A stretch of 64,000 nucleotides of DNA from Bacteroidales bacterium (GCA_029983675.1 JASBYY010000002.1:65755-129754); one strand, 5' to 3'; positions 45,685-55,215 are shown, numbered from the stretch's first letter. Translations and numbers: made by a program. Notes: a model not told the origin generated them from the sequence alone.

Positions 45685-46947
45685 ATGAAGAAAGCCCTCG
45701 TCAATACAAAAGTTACGGTCAAACTTCGTAAGTCAGAATATCACAACGAGTGGTATCTGATAATCGAGAGTTATCCAGTGTTCAAGCCTGGTAGCACAAA
45801 GCCAAACCGTGTTATTGAGGCAATCAACCGCACCGTCACAACCCCCATTTGGGACAAGTCGCGCACAGCCCGAACCACCGAAACCAGCAAAACGTTCAAA
45901 CCCAAGCGTGATGTGAACGGCATTATTCAATGCAAAAGCGAGAAAGACCAAGAATCTTGCATCTATGCCGATAATGTCCGCAAAATCCGCCAACGTGAAT
46001 ATGACAATGCGGCACTCTATACCGATACAGAAGCAGAACAAGCCGAACAGAACGAGCGTTCGCAATGTAATTTCATTGAGTATTTTCAGAAAACAGCAGT
46101 GCGACGACACAAACGCAGTTCGCAGTCTATCATCGTCAATTGGAATCGGGTTTGCGAATTGCTCAAACTCTTTGCCGAGGGCGACCGCATTCTGTTTTCG
46201 CAAATCAACCTCAAACTGATTGAGGATTTCCGTCAGTTTCTTATTACCGCCCCCTGTGGAGGTAACAAGAAAGGTACGGTATCGCAGAACACCGCCGCCA
46301 CCTATTTCAGCATTTTCAAAGCCGCCCTCAAACAAGCCTTTGTCGATGGTTATCTGACGATAGATCTATCCGCCAAAGTCAAGGGCATACAGGAGCAGGA
46401 AAGCCGCCGCGAACATCTGACTGTTGAAGAACTCAATACCCTTGCCGCCACTGATTGCGACCGCCCCATTCTCAAACGTGCTGCCTTGTTTTCTGCCCTC
46501 ACAGGGCTTCGCCACTGCGACATTCAGAAACTTCGCTGGAGCGAAATTCAGAAAGATGGCGAGAACTATCGTCTCAATTTCACACAGCAGAAAACCAAAG
46601 GCGTTGAATATATGCCCATCAGCGAACAAGCCTATTCGCTTTGTGGCGAGCCACAAGCCCCCGAAAAACTTGTTTTCGAGGATTTGCCCGACCCATCGTG
46701 GATTTCAAAACCGCTGGAACGTTGGATAAAGTCAGCCGGTATCACACGCCGCATCACGTTCCACTGCTTCCGCCATACCTACGCAACATTGCAATTGGCT
46801 GGCGGCACCGACAACTACACCGTCAGCAAGATGTTAGGTCATACCAATGTCCGCACTACACAGGTTTATGCCAAAGTGGTTGATGAGAAGAAAGAAAAAG
46901 CAACCGATGTAATCAAAATTGACAATCTCAAAATCAAGGAGGAATAA
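45685..46947 (+). CDS. Tyrosine site-specific integrase
   Basis: A 420-aa phage-type integrase. An N-terminal arm-binding and core-binding domain (SAM-like, HKRSSQSIIVNWNRVCELLKLF) is followed by a catalytic domain with Arg in TGLRHCDIQKLRW, HxxR in HCFRHTYATLQL, the LGHTNVRTT motif and the nucleophile Tyr in TQVYAKV. All catalytic residues are present. It inserts and excises the element, here at the 3' end of dnaK. Related integrases are common in Bacteroidetes conjugative and mobilisable elements. Confidence 0.93.
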   Translation: MKKALVNTKVTVKLRKSEYHNEWYLIIESYPVFKPGSTKPNRVIEAINRTVTTPIWDKSRTARTTETSKTFKPKRDVNGIIQCKSEKDQESCIYADNVRKIRQREYDNAALYTDTEAEQAEQNERSQCNFIEYFQKTAVRRHKRSSQSIIVNWNRVCELLKLFAEGDRILFSQINLKLIEDFRQFLITAPCGGNKKGTVSQNTAATYFSIFKAALKQAFVDGYLTIDLSAKVKGIQEQESRREHLTVEELNTLAATDCDRPILKRAALFSALTGLRHCDIQKLRWSEIQKDGENYRLNFTQQKTKGVEYMPISEQAYSLCGEPQAPEKLVFEDLPDPSWISKPLERWIKSAGITRRITFHCFRHTYATLQLAGGTDNYTVSKMLGHTNVRTTQVYAKVVDEKKEKATDVIKIDNLKIKEE

Positions 46948-46950
46948 GCG

Positions 46951-48021
46951 ATGAATCTTACCATTATACAAAACATTTACGATGGCTCTTTACGACCAAA
47001 TCTGACAAGCAATTTGAAATTTCGAGAGTTGGCAAATATGTTCTCAAATTTGCCTGATAACCTGCAAGCCATTGGAAAATTGTTCACGAACAATTTTCCA
47101 ACACTTCAATTTGACTTTGAGGAGGAACGACCTAATTCTATTGATGAGATTGCCCCCGATTCATATACCCCAATTAACGAGGAATTCATTTCCAAGAAGT
47201 TGGAACTTTCCTTGCCCAAGCCGTCATCACCCAAAGAAAAGTTTTATCAGGCAATAGTAAATGCAGAAATACAAAGAGTTAAACTTGCTATTATCAACTA
47301 TGCACCCAAGCAGCGTTCTGACATTGACACACGCAAAATGATAACCAGCACATTGAAAAGTATTCTGCATTTTGCTAAACAAGACAGTCTTGACAATGAA
47401 CCAATAATATCGGCACTTCGCATACAGTTAGTGTGTTTCTATGTTGAGTTAGTCGCCATCGCCTCACCGCTACTAACCCAAGACAAAAACTATCTTTCGT
47501 TTGATGATTTGATGTTTGAAGTGTTCCAACATTATCCGCAAGAAAATGAAGTAACTGCATATCAAACTTTTGTTTCTTCTCTCAAAACAGAAAATTCCAT
47601 TTTCCCTGCTGTGAAAACCGAATTGCCGTCTTCCGAAGAATACGAGAAAGAGCAGATGCAGACCAACTACGAGATATTTATTCAAGAGGTTGAAAGATAT
47701 AAGTTTGCAGAACTTGACAAGGTTAAATGTTTGAATAAATCCAAGCAGAGCAAGTTGATATATCTGATTACAACCAATGATTCTAATTATGCTGTTCCTA
47801 TGCTCATTCATATAGGGTACTTCGATAAACTGAAAAAAGAGTTCAATATGAGCAATGCAAAGATTTTCAAACATTGGAGCAAAGCACTAAACAAAGCAGA
47901 AAGAGCAATCAAAGGCAACTATAACGCACTTAACCCAAATTCAAAGGAAGACAAATACAGATACAATTCCGAAGATTTCAAAGACAAAGCGGCTTCTGAC
48001 TACGAAAATTTGTTACTATAA
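46951..48021 (+). CDS. Element-borne protein of unknown function
   Basis: A 356-aa cytoplasmic protein without a signal peptide or membrane segment. Mostly helical, with Gln/Glu/Lys-rich stretches. It begins 3 nt after the integrase stop, so it is co-transcribed. The C-terminal part (IGYFDKLKKEFNMSNAKIFKHWSKALN) looks like a helical DNA- or protein-binding domain. Similar proteins accompany integrases of Bacteroidetes mobile elements, but I did not recognise a named family. Codon use is A/T-rich compared with chromosomal genes upstream. Confidence 0.55.
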   Translation: MNLTIIQNIYDGSLRPNLTSNLKFRELANMFSNLPDNLQAIGKLFTNNFPTLQFDFEEERPNSIDEIAPDSYTPINEEFISKKLELSLPKPSSPKEKFYQAIVNAEIQRVKLAIINYAPKQRSDIDTRKMITSTLKSILHFAKQDSLDNEPIISALRIQLVCFYVELVAIASPLLTQDKNYLSFDDLMFEVFQHYPQENEVTAYQTFVSSLKTENSIFPAVKTELPSSEEYEKEQMQTNYEIFIQEVERYKFAELDKVKCLNKSKQSKLIYLITTNDSNYAVPMLIHIGYFDKLKKEFNMSNAKIFKHWSKALNKAERAIKGNYNALNPNSKEDKYRYNSEDFKDKAASDYENLLL

Positions 48022-48121
48022 CTTGTTGATAATCAACACTAACCCTATTTGCCCCCATTTTAGGGTAACACATATCCAAATTTAGGGAAAATATCGCCCT
48101 AAAAGCCCCAAATTCTTTTGC

Positions 48122-48158
48122 ACCACTACTTCAGAACGAAGCAGTGGTTTTCTTTTTT
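48122..48158 (+). terminator. Terminator after the integrase transcript
   Basis: ACCACT...AGTGGT (48122-48127 / 48143-48148), with an inner CTTC/GAAG stem, followed by a T-rich run (TTTTCTTTTTT). The surrounding 228-bp gap (48022-48249) also has TTTTAGGG/CCCTAAAA repeats. Confidence 0.6.
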
Positions 48159-48249
48159 AGAGTACGCCCCTGATTCTGAAAACCGCCATAAGGCTTAATC
48201 AAAAAATCGGATAAAAAAATCATTCCGATTGGGCGAGGAGATTTTCACA

Positions 48250-48612
48250 ATGTTTCAGCAAGAAACAGATATTTCATTCAACGATATGCCAAAAGCATTG
48301 GCGTATCTAATTGGCAAGGTGGACAAATTAGAAACCTTGTTAAGTGTTCAAACAACAGTAAAAGTCGAGCCTTCCGACCGTTGGTTCAACCTGCAAGAAC
48401 TCTGCGAGTACTTGCCCGACCGCCCAGCCAAACAAACCGTCTATGGCTGGATTGGTCAGCACGCTGTTCCTTACCACAAAAAGGGTAAGAAACTGCAATT
48501 CTTGAAGTCCGAGATTGATGCGTGGCTCAAATCAGACAAACGCAAAACTGCCGCCGAACTTCACGCCGAAGCCGTTCAGTTTGTCAACTCTAAGAAAGGA
48601 GGTGCGTTATGA
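48250..48612 (+). CDS. HTH DNA-binding protein (excisionase-type)
   Basis: A 120-aa protein. Residues about 30-110 contain WFNLQELCEYLPDRPAKQTVYGWI and a KKLQFLKSEIDAWLKS segment, the HTH_17/AlpA pattern of short excisionase-like DNA-binding proteins. The start is at MFQQETDISF (48250), not at 48229. Its stop overlaps the next start by 4 bp (ATGA), so the two HTH proteins are translationally coupled. In Bacteroidetes elements such pairs precede replication genes. Confidence 0.7.
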   Translation: MFQQETDISFNDMPKALAYLIGKVDKLETLLSVQTTVKVEPSDRWFNLQELCEYLPDRPAKQTVYGWIGQHAVPYHKKGKKLQFLKSEIDAWLKSDKRKTAAELHAEAVQFVNSKKGGAL

Positions 48613-48992
48613 GCGAGCCTAAAACTATCGGACAGATAATGTGCGAAATGGCGGCTAACCCCGCAGAGCCGATGGGCAAATTGCTTCGCAAATGCCCTGT
48701 GATTCAAGCCAAACTGCTAAAGCAAGGCAAAATCTCGCTTGACGACCTTTCTGATGAGGAACTCGACAAACTCGTTGAGCATACGTTCCTCGAAGATTGG
48801 ATTGACAATCAAGATGTAATGCAACTGCTTCACATCAGTGTCCGCACATTGCAAACGTTACGCTCAAACGGCACTTTGCCCTATTCGCGTATCAACAACA
48901 AAATCTATTACCGCCGTCAGGATATTCAACGAATCCTTGCCGACAACTACACTATGTACAGATTACGCAACGGCTATGGAAAGAATAGATAA
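48609..48992 (+). CDS. Second HTH DNA-binding protein
   Basis: A 127-aa protein with a C-terminal MerR/AlpA-type helix-turn-helix (IDNQDVMQLLHISVRTLQTLR, YYRRQDIQRIL). N-terminal 60 residues are helical and of unknown role. It overlaps the preceding gene by 4 bp and the next gene by 17 bp in another frame, which marks a compact operon: HTH-HTH-primase-DUF3987. Confidence 0.65.
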   Translation: MSEPKTIGQIMCEMAANPAEPMGKLLRKCPVIQAKLLKQGKISLDDLSDEELDKLVEHTFLEDWIDNQDVMQLLHISVRTLQTLRSNGTLPYSRINNKIYYRRQDIQRILADNYTMYRLRNGYGKNR

Positions 48993-49926
48993 ACAGGCGG
49001 TTTTGCATCGCACCAATTACGGCACAAACATCTATGCACACATTTTGCGTGAATGTTTTCCTGAAAATGAGGTTGTGATGCGGCTCTCTGGTAGGGATTG
49101 CGGCTTTTGCCGCAATCCCTTTGCCGAGGGTGCTTCTACGCTTCACATCTTCATTGAGAAGTCTGACCCTGCCAATGCTATGTCGGCGGAGTATGCCAAG
49201 CATACCACCACCGACCATTCCATTCCCGATGGTGATGCGTTCGCCTTTGCCGAACTGCATTATCACCAATCGGGCGAAGAACTATTGGCTACTCTCAACC
49301 GAGAACTAAATCTGCATATCGGCGAAAAAAGTGGATGGTACAATAAGCCTACTATCGTCAATCCGTTAGTACCTATTTCCGTTGTCAGCCCTCTCTTCTC
49401 GTTCTTTTCCTCGCCAATCACCAACACCAAGCCGAACAAAAACTTCACTCTGCTTGATGCCTACCATTATATAATTGGCGACACGGCAAAAGAACGCACC
49501 CAAAAATTACGCTCGTTTGGCGATGCCAAACAGTCGCGTATGTTCAAGGCTGCAAACTTCGACTATTGTACATTCAGCGGCACATTCGCCACTCGCACCG
49601 ATAAAGCCCTCATCAATCATTCGGGCTTATTGTGTATAGACTTCGACCATCTGCAAAACCTTGATTCGCTTCGCTCTCAACTTTTGCAAGATGAGTACTT
49701 TGACACGCAGTTGCTTTTCTGCTCGCCATCGGGTGATGGCTTGAAGTGGGTTATCGAAATTGACATTTCTCAAACTACACACGCCGACTATTTTCGAGCG
49801 GTAGCCAACTATCTTTTTCAGACCTACGGCGTTGAGGCCGACAAGTCAGGCAAGGATGTTTCCCGTGCCTGTTTCCTGCCTCACGACCCTAATTGTTTCA
49901 TCAATCCAAATTTTTCAGAAATATGA
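48976..49926 (+). CDS. BT4734-like primase-associated protein
   Basis: A 316-aa protein. The region AYHYIIGDTAKERTQKLRSFGDAKQSRMFKAANFDYCTF... LLCIDFDHLQ... LLFCSPSGDGLKWVI matches the N-terminal domain of BT4734/BF3469-family proteins, an archaeo-eukaryotic-primase-like unit (the DFDH acidic pair and SPSGDGLK motif are visible). It overlaps the downstream gene by 4 bp (ATGA), and in other elements the two parts are one protein, so they should act together in element replication. The start at 48976 is preferred over 48838, which would overlap the upstream gene heavily. Confidence 0.75.
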   Translation: MERIDKQAVLHRTNYGTNIYAHILRECFPENEVVMRLSGRDCGFCRNPFAEGASTLHIFIEKSDPANAMSAEYAKHTTTDHSIPDGDAFAFAELHYHQSGEELLATLNRELNLHIGEKSGWYNKPTIVNPLVPISVVSPLFSFFSSPITNTKPNKNFTLLDAYHYIIGDTAKERTQKLRSFGDAKQSRMFKAANFDYCTFSGTFATRTDKALINHSGLLCIDFDHLQNLDSLRSQLLQDEYFDTQLLFCSPSGDGLKWVIEIDISQTTHADYFRAVANYLFQTYGVEADKSGKDVSRACFLPHDPNCFINPNFSEI

Positions 49927-51698
49927 GCAAGAACAAATTTAATCCCAACGAATGGCTGAACAACCAGCTGTCAGAACCAAATATCGTTTTCTGTTCCGTC
50001 CCATCAACCACCATCGAGCAGGACATTGAAGATGTTGTTTCCTGTGTAGAGGCTTCCGCCACCGATATTGCCCCAAACTACGCCGATTGGCGTGATTTGG
50101 GCTTTGCCCTCGCTGACGCTTTGGGCGAGAATGGTCGAGGCTATTACCAACGCCTCAGCCGTTTCTATCCCAACTATGCCGCCGCCGAAACTGACAAGCA
50201 ATTTTCGGCTTGCCTCAAAGCACACGGACACGGCATCACCATCAAAACGCTCTTCCACCTTGCCAAGCAAGCAGGAATAAGTGTTGCAAGTAATTCACTG
50301 CCAAGGAATTTTCAATTTTCAAATTCCAATTCTCATTTGAACACTTCCCCTAAATCCCCCATATCCCCAGCAGAGGAAATAGAGGAAATAGAGGATATGC
50401 CAACATTTTCGCAGGACATCAAAGACACGCTTCCAAGTTTGCTTGCGCAAATTGTCAGCAAAGCCAATTCGCCCGAAGATGCCGACTTGCTTTTGTTGGG
50501 TTCGCTCACTGTCTTTTCTGCCTGTTTGCCAAATGTCTTTGGCAACTATGGCGGTCGTGAGGTTTTTCCCAATCTCTTTCTGTTCGTTACCGCACAGGCT
50601 TCGGCTGGCAAAGGTAGGCTTACCCTCTGTCGCCATCTTGTTCAGCCTATCCACGATAGTCTGAAAAAACTCTACGCCGCCGAGATGGAAGAATACAAAC
50701 GCTTGCAAAATGAGTATGCACTTGACAAGAAGAATAACGAACCGCCACAAGAACCGCCCATCAAAACATTGCTCATTCCTGCCAACAGCAGTGCAACTTC
50801 GGTTTATCAGATGCTCAACGATAATAGTGGCATTGGGTTGATGTTCGAGACCGAGGGCGACACGCTTGCCAATACATTCAAATCCGACTATGGCAATTTT
50901 TCTGACGGTTTCCGTAAAGCATTCCACCATGAAATGATTTCCTACACTCGCCGTAAAGACCGTGAGTTTGTCGAACTTGCCCGACCTCGCCTGTCGGCTC
51001 TTTTGTCGGGTACACCTCGACAAATTCTTTCGCTCATTCCCGATGCTGAAAACGGCTTGTTCAGCCGTTTCATCTTCTACTATATGAATGTGCGTTTGGA
51101 GTGGCTCAATGTCTTCGCTGACACTGAAGAAACGCTCGACCAGTATTTTGAGCAGTTAGGAAAACAGTTCTTTGAACTTTATCGTATCCTGCAAGTCTCG
51201 CAACCCATCCGCTTCGCTTTGTCTGCCCAGCAACAAGAACAGTTCAATTCCTTTTTCAGCCAAGTACAAAAGGAATATTCAAACCTTTTTGGGCTTGACA
51301 TTGTGGCATCTGTCAGAAGATTGGGATTGATAACATTTCGCATTGCTATGATACTCACTTCGCTTCGTATCATTGACGGCGGTCAGATTTCAAGCATCAT
51401 CGTCTGCGACGATTCAGATTTTCAGTCCGCCATCATTATGGCTCGTGTCCTTTTGCAACACACCGCCAAAGTTTTCGGCTCATTGCCACCCACAGAAAGG
51501 ACAGCAAACGGCAATACCCCCACAATTATCAAACAGACATTCCTAGATAACCTTCCGCCAGAGTTCGACCGCAAGACCTATCTTGCCGTAGCCGAAAAGT
51601 TGAAGATTCCACACAAAACCGCCGAGAAATACATCAGCCGTTTTTGCGTTGGCGGACAACTCAAGCACCTTGCCCACGACAGTTACGGCAAGCCGTAA
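49923..51698 (+). CDS. PriCT-2 / DUF3987 helicase-like replication protein
   Basis: A 591-aa protein. Residues about 45-130 are a PriCT-2 primase C-terminal domain (DWRDLGFALADALGENGRGYYQRLSRFYPNYA). Residues about 165-560 are DUF3987, a P-loop helicase-like region with a modified Walker A (TAQASAGKGRLTLC) and an acidic FETEGDTLANTF motif. A C-terminal winged-helix-like segment (KTAEKYISRFCVGGQLKHL) follows. Start at 49923 (MSKNKFNPNEWL). Together with the BT4734-like protein it probably primes and unwinds DNA for element replication. Confidence 0.75.
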   Translation: MSKNKFNPNEWLNNQLSEPNIVFCSVPSTTIEQDIEDVVSCVEASATDIAPNYADWRDLGFALADALGENGRGYYQRLSRFYPNYAAAETDKQFSACLKAHGHGITIKTLFHLAKQAGISVASNSLPRNFQFSNSNSHLNTSPKSPISPAEEIEEIEDMPTFSQDIKDTLPSLLAQIVSKANSPEDADLLLLGSLTVFSACLPNVFGNYGGREVFPNLFLFVTAQASAGKGRLTLCRHLVQPIHDSLKKLYAAEMEEYKRLQNEYALDKKNNEPPQEPPIKTLLIPANSSATSVYQMLNDNSGIGLMFETEGDTLANTFKSDYGNFSDGFRKAFHHEMISYTRRKDREFVELARPRLSALLSGTPRQILSLIPDAENGLFSRFIFYYMNVRLEWLNVFADTEETLDQYFEQLGKQFFELYRILQVSQPIRFALSAQQQEQFNSFFSQVQKEYSNLFGLDIVASVRRLGLITFRIAMILTSLRIIDGGQISSIIVCDDSDFQSAIIMARVLLQHTAKVFGSLPPTERTANGNTPTIIKQTFLDNLPPEFDRKTYLAVAEKLKIPHKTAEKYISRFCVGGQLKHLAHDSYGKP

Positions 51699-51710
51699 AA
51701 ATTCTCTTTT

Positions 51711-51739
51711 GCGAAAGCCCTTTATTTTGGGGCTTTCGC
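51711..51739 (+). terminator. Terminator after the replication operon
   Basis: GCGAAAGCCC (51711-51720) pairs with GGGCTTTCGC (51730-51739), followed by an AT-rich tract. It separates the replication module from the restriction-modification module. Confidence 0.6.
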
Positions 51740-51804
51740 ATTTATCAGCAATTTTTGTTGATAATTTTTTTGATACAATACGAAACCATATCAGAAGAAA
51801 AGTG

Positions 51805-51819
51805 TACTTTTGTACAAAA
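51805..51819 (+). promoter_or_regulatory. -7 element with overlapping palindromic operator
   Basis: TACTTTTG (51805-51812) overlaps the palindrome TTTTGTACAAAA (51808-51819), 61 nt before the regulator gene at 51873. This fits autoregulation by the adjacent XRE protein acting as a restriction-modification controller. Confidence 0.5.
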
Positions 51820-51872
51820 TTTGTCAAGTGATATTTTTACAAGTATATTAGTAACATTCAAAAAATTATACA

Positions 51873-52148
51873 ATGTTATTTGCAGACAAAATTAGACAAT
51901 TACGAGAGCAAAATGGGCTTTTACAACGCAAGGTAGCCGCCGCCCTCGATATAGATGCTGGACTTTACAGCAAGATTGAACGTGGTGAACGCCCTGCCAA
52001 GCGTGAACAAGTGATTGCCCTCGCAAGTATTTTACATACTGACGAAAAGGAATTATTGACGCTTTGGCTCGCCGACCAAATCAAAGAAATCACAGAATCA
52101 GAGAAAGAAATTGCACAAGATGCAATCGAAATCGTAAAATATAGATAG
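51873..52148 (+). CDS. XRE-family regulator (putative restriction-modification controller)
   Basis: A 91-aa protein with a Cro/CI-type HTH (LFADKIRQLREQNGLLQRKVAAALDID is the region; helices 2-3 around QRKVAAALDIDAGLYSKIERG). A short C-terminal helix probably dimerises it. It precedes the methylase by 10 nt, the typical position of a C protein that delays endonuclease expression until the host is methylated. The palindrome at 51808-51819 is the likely operator. Confidence 0.8.
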   Translation: MLFADKIRQLREQNGLLQRKVAAALDIDAGLYSKIERGERPAKREQVIALASILHTDEKELLTLWLADQIKEITESEKEIAQDAIEIVKYR

Positions 52149-52158
52149 TATATACACT

Positions 52159-53220
52159 ATGAATACAAATGAAATATTCATTAATAATAGTTATATCAAT
52201 GACACATTGATTCCGACTTTTTTAGTAGGAGACAATTTGTCAATACTTAGTAACATTCCTTCCAACAGTATAGATTGTTGTATAACAAGTCCACCTTATT
52301 GGGGACAAAGAAATTATGCTAATGGAGGAATTGGATTAGAAAGTAATCCTAACGATTTTATTTCTAATATATTAAAAGTAACATCTGAATTAAGACGTGT
52401 CCTAAAAGATAAAGGTTCATTTTGGCTAAATATCGGAGATACATATAAAAACAAATCTATGCAAGCAATACCTTGGAGAATTGCTATTCGAATGATAGAT
52501 GAACAAGGTTGGATTTTAAGAAATGATGTCATTTGGAATAAGTTGAAGGGTGCTATGGATAGTTCTTCTGATAAGTTAAGGAATATTCATGAAATGATAT
52601 TTCACTTCGTAAAGAATAAGGACTATTTCTATGATGATATGGCTATTAGACAAAATCCTCAAACTACAATTGTTCGAAATGGTGCAATAGTATCATCGTC
52701 AGGAGTTTGTGGTGTGCGTTATAAACGACAAATTGAAATGTCCACTGCTTTAACTCCAGAAGAAAAAGAAAATGCGATAAAAGACCTTCAACAAGTTTTA
52801 CATAGAGTCGAAATAGGAGAGATTCCTGATTTTAGAATGATTATTAGGAATCAGCAACGAGCGACACATTCTGATTCGGAAAAAGTTTCTGGAAGGGCAA
52901 AAGAATTAAAAGAAAAAGGTTATTATTTCTTGTTATATAGCCAAAATGGAGCTCTACCTTCTGATGTCTGGGATATTTTACCAGAAGATACTCAAAAACG
53001 TGTATCTCATTACGCAGTTTACCCTGAAGATTTATGTAAAATACCAATCTTAGCGACTTGCCCTATCGGAGGTGTTGTTTTAGATCCTTTTTGTGGTTCT
53101 GGCACTACTAATAAAGTTGCATACGATTTACAGCGTAAATCAATTGGTATAGATATCTCACAAGACTATATTGATATTGCTCAAAAAAGAATTTCACAAA
53201 TGCAATTAAACTTTGTATAA
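52159..53220 (+). CDS. DNA N4-cytosine-type methyltransferase (type II R-M)
   Basis: A 353-aa beta-class methylase: catalytic motif IV TSPPYWGQ (residues 43-50) at the N-terminus and the SAM-binding motif I LDPFCGSGTT near residue 311. SPPY points to N4-cytosine, although N6-adenine cannot be fully excluded. It is followed after 2 nt by the endonuclease gene. The region is clearly AT-richer than the chromosomal part, which suggests recent acquisition. It protects host sites against the adjacent endonuclease. Confidence 0.87.
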   Translation: MNTNEIFINNSYINDTLIPTFLVGDNLSILSNIPSNSIDCCITSPPYWGQRNYANGGIGLESNPNDFISNILKVTSELRRVLKDKGSFWLNIGDTYKNKSMQAIPWRIAIRMIDEQGWILRNDVIWNKLKGAMDSSSDKLRNIHEMIFHFVKNKDYFYDDMAIRQNPQTTIVRNGAIVSSSGVCGVRYKRQIEMSTALTPEEKENAIKDLQQVLHRVEIGEIPDFRMIIRNQQRATHSDSEKVSGRAKELKEKGYYFLLYSQNGALPSDVWDILPEDTQKRVSHYAVYPEDLCKIPILATCPIGGVVLDPFCGSGTTNKVAYDLQRKSIGIDISQDYIDIAQKRISQMQLNFV

Positions 53221-53222
53221 GT

Positions 53223-54059
53223 ATGGATAAGATATTAGAATTATTTACAGAAAGTTCTAAAAATAGAAAAGTTAATTGGAAAACAATAGTAAAGAATCAA
53301 CATTGCAACTACCTAGGCAAGAAATGTGTTAAGGTCAGGAAAAGTACACCTGCAATTTCAATCGGTACATGTACGGTTGCATATGGTAGGAATAAAGACT
53401 GCGTTATAATTTGCCCTCATAGATTGCTAGAGAACAAACAAATTTTTATTGATTGCATTCATTTGCTAACACTTCATGAACCTGGTAATCAACTTCACAT
53501 TATCCCGGAAGTAGCTATTCCTGGTGGAAGTGTTGATTATGTTCTCGCATCAGTGAAAAATGGGAAGGTAAAAGACTTCGTTGGAATAGAACTTCAAACA
53601 ATGGATACAACGGGGTCAGTTTGGGGACACCGACAAGCTTTTTTACAATCACAAGGAGTTGTTAAAACATCAACTGAGGAATCAACCTTTGGAATGAATT
53701 GGAAGATGACAGCAAAAACTATTCTTGTGCAAATGCACCATAAGGTGAATACTTTTGAAACTCTCAGCAGGCATCTTGTTTTAGTTTTGCAAGATTGCTT
53801 AATGAATTATATGCGGAAAGAATTTGATTTTGGGCACATATCAACCAATGCAAAAATAGGAGATTCCTTTCATTTTCACTGTTATTCATTATCGGTAAAT
53901 AGGAGTAAGTATCAACTTTCATTAATAGAACGAACAAGTACCGATTCTGATGGAATTGCACAATGTCTTGGATTAAAAGCAGAAGCTAAAGTCGAATTAA
54001 CATCATTTTTAAAACTCTTAGAGAGTAAATTGTCTTCTAAAACTCTTTTGAAAATTTAA
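53223..54059 (+). CDS. NotI-family restriction endonuclease
   Basis: A 278-aa protein. Cys28, Cys35, Cys50, Cys60 and Cys64 (the last in IICPHRLL) form an N-terminal Cys cluster like the iron-binding fold of NotI. The nuclease core is of the PD-(D/E)xK type: IPGGSVDYVLAS with Asp105, then DFVGIELQTMDTTGSV with Glu123 and Gln125 in the place of the usual Lys. It is adjacent to the N4-C methylase. The recognition sequence is unknown; the family suggests a GC-rich site. In the original arrangement the protease gene started 1 nt after its stop. Confidence 0.75.
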   Translation: MDKILELFTESSKNRKVNWKTIVKNQHCNYLGKKCVKVRKSTPAISIGTCTVAYGRNKDCVIICPHRLLENKQIFIDCIHLLTLHEPGNQLHIIPEVAIPGGSVDYVLASVKNGKVKDFVGIELQTMDTTGSVWGHRQAFLQSQGVVKTSTEESTFGMNWKMTAKTILVQMHHKVNTFETLSRHLVLVLQDCLMNYMRKEFDFGHISTNAKIGDSFHFHCYSLSVNRSKYQLSLIERTSTDSDGIAQCLGLKAEAKVELTSFLKLLESKLSSKTLLKI

Positions 54060-54071
54060 TATGAATCCTTT

Positions 54072-55215
54072 CCTAAATTCAACACATAAATGCAACTTTT
54101 TCGGAGGCACGAGGTGAAACATATTTTACTCAAACGAGAGAGAGGAGAAAACCCCTCCCCCTGTTTGAGCCGGATAAATGCCTATCTTTGCCTCCGTCCA
54201 AAAGTTCAAAAGAATGGGTCATCTAACCAAGGAGCAAAGGTACACAATTTCCGTGATGAAGCAACAGGGTTGCAACAATAATCTGATCTCCCTCACGATA
54301 GGCAGGGACAAATCCGTGGTCAGCCGAGAGTTGAGGCGCAACTGCGACCTACGCAACGGGCGTTACAATGCCGATCTCGCACAGCGGAAATACGAGAGCC
54401 GGATGCGGGAGAAGCCGAAGCTGATCCGCTTCACCGAAGCCGTACGCGAGCGTGTCGAGGCCTTGCTGCAAGAGGACTACAGCCCGGAACAGGTGGCCGG
54501 GCGGTGCAGGCTGGAAGGCGTGGAGAGTGTCAGCCACGAACGCATCTATCAGTATGTGTGGGCGGACAAGAGGCTCGGAGGAGACCTGCACACCCACCTG
54601 CGGCGGAAAGGCAGGCGCTACCGGAAGCGAGGCGCAGCCAAAGACAGCAGGGGCATCATCAGGGACAGGGTCGGCATCGAGGAACGTCCCGCGATAGTGG
54701 AACAGAGAGTCCGTTTCGGCGACCTGGAACTCGACACCGTGATCGGGAGAAACCACAAGGGGGCTCTACTCACGGTAAACGACAGGACGACCAAGATGTG
54801 CTGGCTGGCACTGCTCGACGGGAAAGCATCGGAGCCGCTGACCAAGGCGATGGTGGACATGCTGGAACCCGTCAAGGGCTTGCTGCACACCGCAACCGCC
54901 GACAGCGGGAAGGAGTTCGCCGGTCACAAGGAGATTGCCGGCAAACTTGGAATAGACGTGTATTTCGCCCGCCCATACCACTCATGGGAACGTGGCTCAA
55001 ACGAGAACATGAACGGCCTTATCAGGCAATACATACCAAAGGGGGCTTCGTTCGATGGACTGACGAATAAACACATCAAAATGATTCAGAACAAGTTAAA
55101 CAACAGACCAAGAAAAAAACTCGGATTTTTGACACCCATCGAATACTTTTTCGCTAACTTTGCAAAATCAAACCAATGTTTAATCAAAAAAGTTGCATTT
55201 GTAACTTGAATTCAG
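54072..55215 (+). mobile_element. IS30-family insertion sequence inserted in the protease gene
   Basis: Imperfect inverted ends: CTAAATTCAACACATAAATG at the left (from 54073) and, read inward, CTGAATTCAAGTTACAAATG at the right (to 55215), both followed by CAACTTTTT. A 4-bp duplication CTTT flanks it (54068-54071 and 55216-55219). Joining the flanks gives ATG AAT CCT TTT GTA ACA, restoring the protease reading frame. The element is markedly more GC-rich than its surroundings. A leader hairpin (CTCAAAC 54129-54135 / GTTTGAG 54163-54169) precedes the transposase. Confidence 0.88.
54214..55209 (+). CDS. IS30-family transposase
   Basis: A 331-aa DDE transposase. N-terminal HTH (YTISVMKQQGCNNNLISLTIG, then KSVVSRELRRN) typical of IS30. 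Catalytic residues: Asp in LELDTVIGRNHKG, Asp in TADSGKEFAGH, Glu in SWERGSNENMNGLIRQ. The start at 54214 (MGHLTKEQRYT) is chosen because TATCTTTG at 54183-54190 is a promoter that lies behind the longer start at 54178. Full length, so the element is likely active. Confidence 0.93.
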   Translation: MGHLTKEQRYTISVMKQQGCNNNLISLTIGRDKSVVSRELRRNCDLRNGRYNADLAQRKYESRMREKPKLIRFTEAVRERVEALLQEDYSPEQVAGRCRLEGVESVSHERIYQYVWADKRLGGDLHTHLRRKGRRYRKRGAAKDSRGIIRDRVGIEERPAIVEQRVRFGDLELDTVIGRNHKGALLTVNDRTTKMCWLALLDGKASEPLTKAMVDMLEPVKGLLHTATADSGKEFAGHKEIAGKLGIDVYFARPYHSWERGSNENMNGLIRQYIPKGASFDGLTNKHIKMIQNKLNNRPRKKLGFLTPIEYFFANFAKSNQCLIKKVAFVT

